Under the pieces are notes generated by a model, which saw only the letters and a program-made list of their open reading frames with translations, had not been told where the DNA came from and did no database searches. A stretch of 9,841 nucleotides of DNA from an uncultured Clostridium sp. (GTDB lineage Bacteria > Bacillota > Clostridia > Lachnospirales > Lachnospiraceae), in NCBI GenBank assembly GCA_945946715.1, contig CAMEWU010000076.1:1-9841 (forward strand), in the 5' to 3' direction. Of the stretch, positions 6,882-9,841 are shown one piece after another. Position numbers and translations under genes: made by a program. Every line of letters begins with the position of its first letter. Within the stretch, counting starts at the first letter, position 1.

Positions 6882-7202
6882 ATGGATATTCAGTTGAAAA
6901 GAGGAATGCTGGATATATGTGTGCTGAGTGCCTTGTTGCGAGAAGACTCCTATGGATATAAGATTATTAAGGATTTACAGCCTTATGTAGAGATATCAGA
7001 ATCAACCTTGTATCCGATCCTGCGGAGGCTGGAAGGTGCCGGTGCATTGAATGTATATTCAGCAGAACATAATGGTAGATTACGAAAGTATTATGCAATA
7101 ACAGAAACTGGGCGAGAGCGTATTCGGGAATTCTTAGAGGAATGGAAAGGTATGCTTGCAATTTACGAATATATCAAAGGGGAGATGAATGAAAATGAAT
7201 AA
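6882..7202 (+). CDS. PadR family transcriptional regulator
   Basis: A 106-aa short PadR (subfamily 2-like) repressor. A winged helix-turn-helix fills most of the protein: 'RGMLDICVLSALLREDSYGYKII' (helices 1-2), the recognition segment 'SESTLYPILRRLEGAG' (39-54), and the wing 'GRLRKYYAITETGRERI' (65-81). A short C-terminal helix from about 82 serves for dimer formation in this family. There is no separate ligand domain; small PadR proteins may bind hydrophobic ligands at the dimer interface. An AAGGAGG site 7 nt upstream fixes the start. Its last codons overlap the DUF1700 gene by 14 nt, so the two are translationally coupled. It is the likely repressor of the palindromic promoter just upstream and thus of the whole membrane cassette. 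Confidence 0.95.
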   Translation: MDIQLKRGMLDICVLSALLREDSYGYKIIKDLQPYVEISESTLYPILRRLEGAGALNVYSAEHNGRLRKYYAITETGRERIREFLEEWKGMLAIYEYIKGEMNENE

Positions 7203-7803
7203 AGCGGAATTCTTAGAGGAATTAAAACGGCGCATTCAGGAATATCCCGTGGAGGAAACAGAAAAATCCATGGAATATTATGCAGAAATGATAGATGACC
7301 GTATGGAAGACGGTATGAGTGAATCGGAGGCAGTGGCTTCCCTTGGTGCGGTTGAACAGATTGCAGAACAAATTAAATGTGAACTGCCAATTACAACCTT
7401 GGTAAAGCAGAAAACCAGGGAAAAGACCAAAGGAAAACGGATGCCTGCATGGGCAATTGTATTGTTGGTGATTGGTTTTCCGTTATGGGGCAGTATACTA
7501 ATCTTTATTTTCGGAATGGTACTTATGTTTTATGCTTTAATCTGGTGCTTTGATATTGTATTATGGAGTATTGTATTGTCCTTTGGTGCAACTGCATTAG
7601 CAGGAATCGTAGGCTTTTTTGTATGCTTGTGCAAAGGAGCAATCGGCTCTGCACTTTTCTATCTGGGAGCAACATTATTTACAGGTGGAATCGGAGTCTT
7701 TATATTTCTTGGAACCTTCTTGACTACAAAAGGAATCTGTCATGGTACGAAATGGTGCTTTTTGCAGATTAAGAAGGGTTTAATTGGAAAGGAGGAAGCA
7801 TAG
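7189..7803 (+). CDS. DUF1700 / HAAS-domain multi-pass membrane protein
   Basis: A 204-aa protein. The soluble N-terminal half is a HAAS-like helical domain: 'MNKAEFLEELKRRIQEYP', 'MEYYAEMIDDRMEDGMSESEAVASLG' (about 28-53) and 'VEQIAEQI', followed by a basic linker 'KQKTREKTKGKR' (73-84). Then come about four hydrophobic segments near 86-104, 106-126, 128-148 and 152-178, and a basic tail. HAAS-type DUF1700 proteins are commonly encoded beside PadR regulators and are thought to signal between membrane and regulator; a molecular function is not established. ATG 7195 is an equally good start, giving the more typical MNKAEFL, with AAAGGGGAG upstream. Overlap with padR (14 nt) and a 1-nt gap to the DUF4097 gene mark a tight operon. 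Confidence 0.9.
   Translation: MKMNKAEFLEELKRRIQEYPVEETEKSMEYYAEMIDDRMEDGMSESEAVASLGAVEQIAEQIKCELPITTLVKQKTREKTKGKRMPAWAIVLLVIGFPLWGSILIFIFGMVLMFYALIWCFDIVLWSIVLSFGATALAGIVGFFVCLCKGAIGSALFYLGATLFTGGIGVFIFLGTFLTTKGICHGTKWCFLQIKKGLIGKEEA
7788..7795 (+). promoter_or_regulatory. Ribosome binding site that fixes the DUF4097 start
   Basis: AAAGGAGG lies in the last codons of the DUF1700 gene, 9 nt before ATG 7805. It rules against an upstream in-frame TTG at 7784, which precedes this site and would add seven residues ahead of the membrane segment. Confidence 0.8.
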
Positions 7804-7804
7804 T

Positions 7805-8845
7805 ATGAAGCGATTTGGAAAAGCAATGATTGTGGCAGGTTGCATGGTGGTAAGTGGTATCATTTTTGGCAGCATTGGAAATGTAATTAGCTATGCGAAT
7901 GAAGAGAGAACAAAGAATGACCCGGTTTATGAAGAAAAGTATTATTCCATTGCCGCCGATGAAATCGATAAGATTGATTTAGATATGTATTCAGATGATA
8001 TTAAGATAGAACCAGGCGATAGTGATGAGATAGAAATTACCTACTGGGATGAAGTGGAAGAACCTAAAATTCAAATCTCAGAACGAAACGAAACACTTTC
8101 CATTCATAAAAAAACATCAGCAACGTTCCATCTGTTCTATATTCCGACGATTCAGGAGTTGTTTGATGAGGTAAATGAAGAAAACACCCATGAAATGGTA
8201 ATTACCATACCACAAAGCTATGTGGGAGAATATGATTTGGATATTTCTTCCGGTAGTATCAATATGTCCGATTTAACAGTAGAAGGAGAATTGACATTAT
8301 ATGGTTCATCCGGAAGCATTACCATTGAAAATCTTACTTGTATGAAGAACATAAGAGCAGATATAACCTCCGGATTATTGAAGTTTCAGGATGTTGAGAC
8401 CCAAGGAGATTATAAGTCCTATCTGACCAGTGGCAATACACAGTTGGAGGATATGACGATTGCTGGGAATTTTGAAGTGAATTTCACATCAGGCAGTGTA
8501 AATGTAACGAATGTAGATGTAGAGGGTGCTGCTACTTTTGAAAATGCATCCGGTGGCGTATCCTGTGATGAATTTAGTGCTAAAGAGATATATTTAAATT
8601 CTACCTCCGGAGATTATGATTTAACAAACGTAACTGTGGAAGAAGGTATTTATGTAGATGCTACTTCCGGTGATTTTACAATCTCTCTTTCGGATAAAAT
8701 GGAGAATTACAGTATCGATACGGATTTGACTTCCGGCAGTTGTAATCTGCCTCAATCCTATGTAAACGGAGAAAAACGGATTTGGGTGTCCTTAACATCC
8801 GGTAGTGCGAAATTCTCATTTGAAGGAGATGCAGATATAAAGTAA
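7805..8845 (+). CDS. DUF4097 family exported beta-repeat protein
   Basis: A 346-aa protein. The N-terminus 'MKRFGKAMIVAGCMVVSGII' begins a hydrophobic segment to about residue 28; a signal peptidase I site after 'VISYA' (31) is possible, otherwise it stays as a membrane anchor. An acidic segment (32-145) with beta-rich stretches such as 'IDLDMYSDDIKIEPGDSDEIEI' follows. From about 146 to the end the protein is a ladder of beta repeats, each with a Ser-Gly turn (SSGSI, TSGL, TSGN, TSGSV, TSGD), as in DUF4097/adhesin-like folds predicted to form a beta-solenoid. It probably sits outside the membrane, next to the DUF1700 protein encoded 1 nt upstream. Its role is unknown; members of this cassette type are often linked to envelope stress. 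It is very acidic, with few Cys. I see no lectin, protease or sortase motif. Confidence 0.88.
   Translation: MKRFGKAMIVAGCMVVSGIIFGSIGNVISYANEERTKNDPVYEEKYYSIAADEIDKIDLDMYSDDIKIEPGDSDEIEITYWDEVEEPKIQISERNETLSIHKKTSATFHLFYIPTIQELFDEVNEENTHEMVITIPQSYVGEYDLDISSGSINMSDLTVEGELTLYGSSGSITIENLTCMKNIRADITSGLLKFQDVETQGDYKSYLTSGNTQLEDMTIAGNFEVNFTSGSVNVTNVDVEGAATFENASGGVSCDEFSAKEIYLNSTSGDYDLTNVTVEEGIYVDATSGDFTISLSDKMENYSIDTDLTSGSCNLPQSYVNGEKRIWVSLTSGSAKFSFEGDADIK
8249..8803 (+). repeat. Ten Ser-Gly repeats, six in exact 60-nt register
   Basis: The Ser codon of each Ser-Gly turn lies at 8249, 8309, 8369, 8429, 8489, 8549, 8606, 8666, 8732 and 8798. The first six are exactly 60 nt apart, and later spacings are 57, 60, 66 and 66. 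In protein terms this is Ser149, 169, 189, 209, 229, 249, 268, 288, 310 and 332. The flanking nucleotides differ between units, so the period is kept at protein level rather than by recent DNA duplication. One solenoid turn per 20 residues is the natural reading. Confidence 0.85.
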
Positions 8846-8878
8846 GGAAGCAAAGATACGTTAGGAGCAGGATTAGAA

Positions 8879-9655
8879 ATGGAGAAAGAAACGAGTAAGA
8901 TAAAACGATATCATCTGTTGGATGGTCTTCGGGGACTGACCTTAATCAGTATGATTCTGTATCATGGAACCTGGGATTTGGTATATTTGTATGGATTTAA
9001 CTGGGAGTGGTATCAGGGAATTTATGCACATATCTGGCAGCAGAGTATCTGTTGGACCTTCATTTTGCTTTCCGGTTTTTGTTGGAGCATGGGCAGGCAT
9101 CACTTAAAACGAGGATTGATGGTATTTGGCGGGGGAGCTATTATAACTCTGGTTACCTTGATTGCCATGCCGGAGAACCGGGTAGTGTTTGGTGTGCTTA
9201 CATTGCTGGGAACTTGTATGTTACTTATGATTCCTATACATAAATGGTTAGAAAAGTGGAATCCGTGGTTGGGTCTGGCTGGCAGCAGTTTCCTTTTTGT
9301 TCTGACAGGAAATGTAAATATAGGATATCTGGGATTTGAGAGCTGGAAACTTATAAAGCTTCCTGAATTTTTATATCATGATTTATTTACTACCTTCCTT
9401 GGGTTCCGGCAGCCGGAATTCTTTTCTACGGATTATTTTTCTCTGATTCCCTGGTTGTTTTTATTCCTGGCTGGATATTTTCTTTACCGGGGACTTAAGA
9501 AGATGGGTATGTTAGACAGAAATGAAACAATGCAAAAAATATTAGGCTGGAAGGTGCCGGTATTAAGCTTTATCGGACGGCATTCATTAATAATCTATAT
9601 GGCACATCAGGTAGTGTTATATGTGATTTTGCAAACAATATTTCAACAGTGGTAA
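8879..9655 (+). CDS. DUF1624 / heparan-alpha-glucosaminide N-acetyltransferase-like membrane acyltransferase
   Basis: A 258-aa multi-pass membrane protein. The N-terminal 'YHLLDGLRGLTLISMILYHGTWDL' (11-34) is the family signature of a conserved D-x-x-R-G followed by a first helix with a candidate catalytic His29. Other marks are 'ILLSGFCWSMGRHHLKRG' (62-79), 'VFGVLTLLGTCMLLMIP' (103-119), 'YFSLIPWLFLFLAGYFLYRG' (186-205) and 'IGRHSLIIYMAHQVVLYVIL' (232-251). About seven helices are visible. Relatives move acetyl groups from cytosolic acetyl-CoA to sugars across the membrane, so modification of an envelope glycan or polymer is the best guess; the acceptor is unknown. The ATG follows TAGGAG with an 11-nt spacer. 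It lies only 33 nt after the DUF4097 gene with no terminator between, and a terminator follows it, so it is probably the last gene of the PadR operon. Confidence 0.85.
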   Translation: MEKETSKIKRYHLLDGLRGLTLISMILYHGTWDLVYLYGFNWEWYQGIYAHIWQQSICWTFILLSGFCWSMGRHHLKRGLMVFGGGAIITLVTLIAMPENRVVFGVLTLLGTCMLLMIPIHKWLEKWNPWLGLAGSSFLFVLTGNVNIGYLGFESWKLIKLPEFLYHDLFTTFLGFRQPEFFSTDYFSLIPWLFLFLAGYFLYRGLKKMGMLDRNETMQKILGWKVPVLSFIGRHSLIIYMAHQVVLYVILQTIFQQW

Positions 9656-9661
9656 TAAAAA

Positions 9662-9703
9662 CTGGGGTATTAAGAATGAATCTTAATATCCCAGAAAATT
9701 TTT
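9662..9703 (+). terminator. Intrinsic terminator at the end of the PadR operon
   Basis: CTGGGGTATTAAGA (9662-9675) and TCTTAATATCCCAG (9681-9694) form a 14-bp stem with one G-U pair and a 5-nt loop. AAAATTTTT follows. The stem begins 7 nt after the stop codon of the acyltransferase gene. Confidence 0.85.
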
Positions 9704-9841
9704 AAAGTATCAAAAAACATAGAAATAATATCATTTATCCGGATGCGGACGGTTCCGTTTTTTAAGCCCCGCTTATATTCCAGACATACCGGCATTTCTA
9801 AAAAATATTATTAAATGCAACTTTCCCCCTTCCTCACGGTG
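9704..9841. other. Unassigned right tail with small inverted repeats
   Basis: I can support no gene here. Visible items are the 8-bp palindrome ATCCGGAT (9737-9744), and a small hairpin GCGGA/TCCGT (9745-9749 and 9754-9758) with a CGGT loop and a run of T to 9763. On the minus strand two short frames are open at the window edge and end within about 70 nt, so the last codons of a convergent minus-strand gene are possible. The stretch is too short to decide. Confidence 0.3.

Noticed and set aside
7784..7804. TTG 7784 as start of the DUF4097 gene
   Set aside because: The AAAGGAGG site lies downstream of it and is correctly placed for ATG 7805, which gives a normal positively charged signal sequence.
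7832..7843. Lipobox (VAGC, Cys13) in the DUF4097 protein
   Set aside because: The hydrophobic stretch before the Cys is only a few residues long and continues well past it, which fits an ordinary signal peptide or anchor better than a lipoprotein.
9663..9795. Minus-strand frame of about 41 codons starting with ATG
   Set aside because: It runs through the operon terminator, has no ribosome binding site near its ATG (the purine-rich stretch lies some 30 nt away) and no recognisable domain.
1..9841. CRISPR arrays, tRNA/rRNA genes, insertion sequences, riboswitches
   Set aside because: No regularly spaced direct repeats with unique spacers, no cloverleaf-like or rRNA stretches, no transposase-like protein or terminal inverted repeats, and no long structured leader were found on reading both strands. 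The regular 60-nt period at 8249-8803 is inside a coding repeat and is not a CRISPR.

Overview
The window looks like chromosomal DNA of a low-GC, strictly anaerobic Firmicute, most probably a gut-type clostridium of the Lachnospiraceae. Three things support this: a long activase-like protein of the 2-hydroxyacyl-CoA dehydratase kind, purine-rich AAGGAGG-type ribosome binding sites throughout, and a PadR / DUF1700 / DUF4097 cassette. The family calls come from motifs read by eye and were not checked against a database. Every confident gene lies on the + strand.

Left edge (1-509): the 3' end of a large gene that continues out of the window. The visible 168 codons match the C-terminal part of a thioester-reductase (R) domain, the module that ends many clostridial non-ribosomal peptide synthetases by reductive release.

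Region 582-6211: four closely placed genes. The first two are a 991-aa protein with two ASKHA activase modules plus a DUF2229 (COG3580-like) part, and a 423-aa COG3581/HGD-D-like protein that starts 11 nt before the first one stops. As far as I recall these modules are often one chain of about 1400 aa in related bacteria; here they are two overlapping cistrons. A standard thioredoxin (WCGPC) and an NADPH-type thioredoxin reductase (CATC) follow after 127 nt. The set suggests ATP-driven low-potential electron transfer next to thiol redox control, but the substrate cannot be read from the sequence.

Region 6232-6789: a single YqeY/GatB-like gene with its own strong promoter (TTGACA-17-TATAAC) and a strong intrinsic terminator, so it looks like a stand-alone unit.

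Region 6830-9703: a regulated envelope operon. A consensus-like promoter is overlaid by a perfect 11-bp inverted repeat, the likely operator of the PadR repressor encoded just downstream. Then come a DUF1700/HAAS multi-pass membrane protein, an exported DUF4097 protein with a very regular 20-residue repeat, and a DUF1624 / HGSNAT-like membrane acyltransferase, ending in a clear terminator.

Right tail (9704-9841): no gene that I can support, only small inverted repeats and short open frames. The likeliest places for new biology are the split activase system beside the thioredoxin pair, and the PadR-controlled cassette in which a membrane acyltransferase is joined to a DUF4097 repeat protein.
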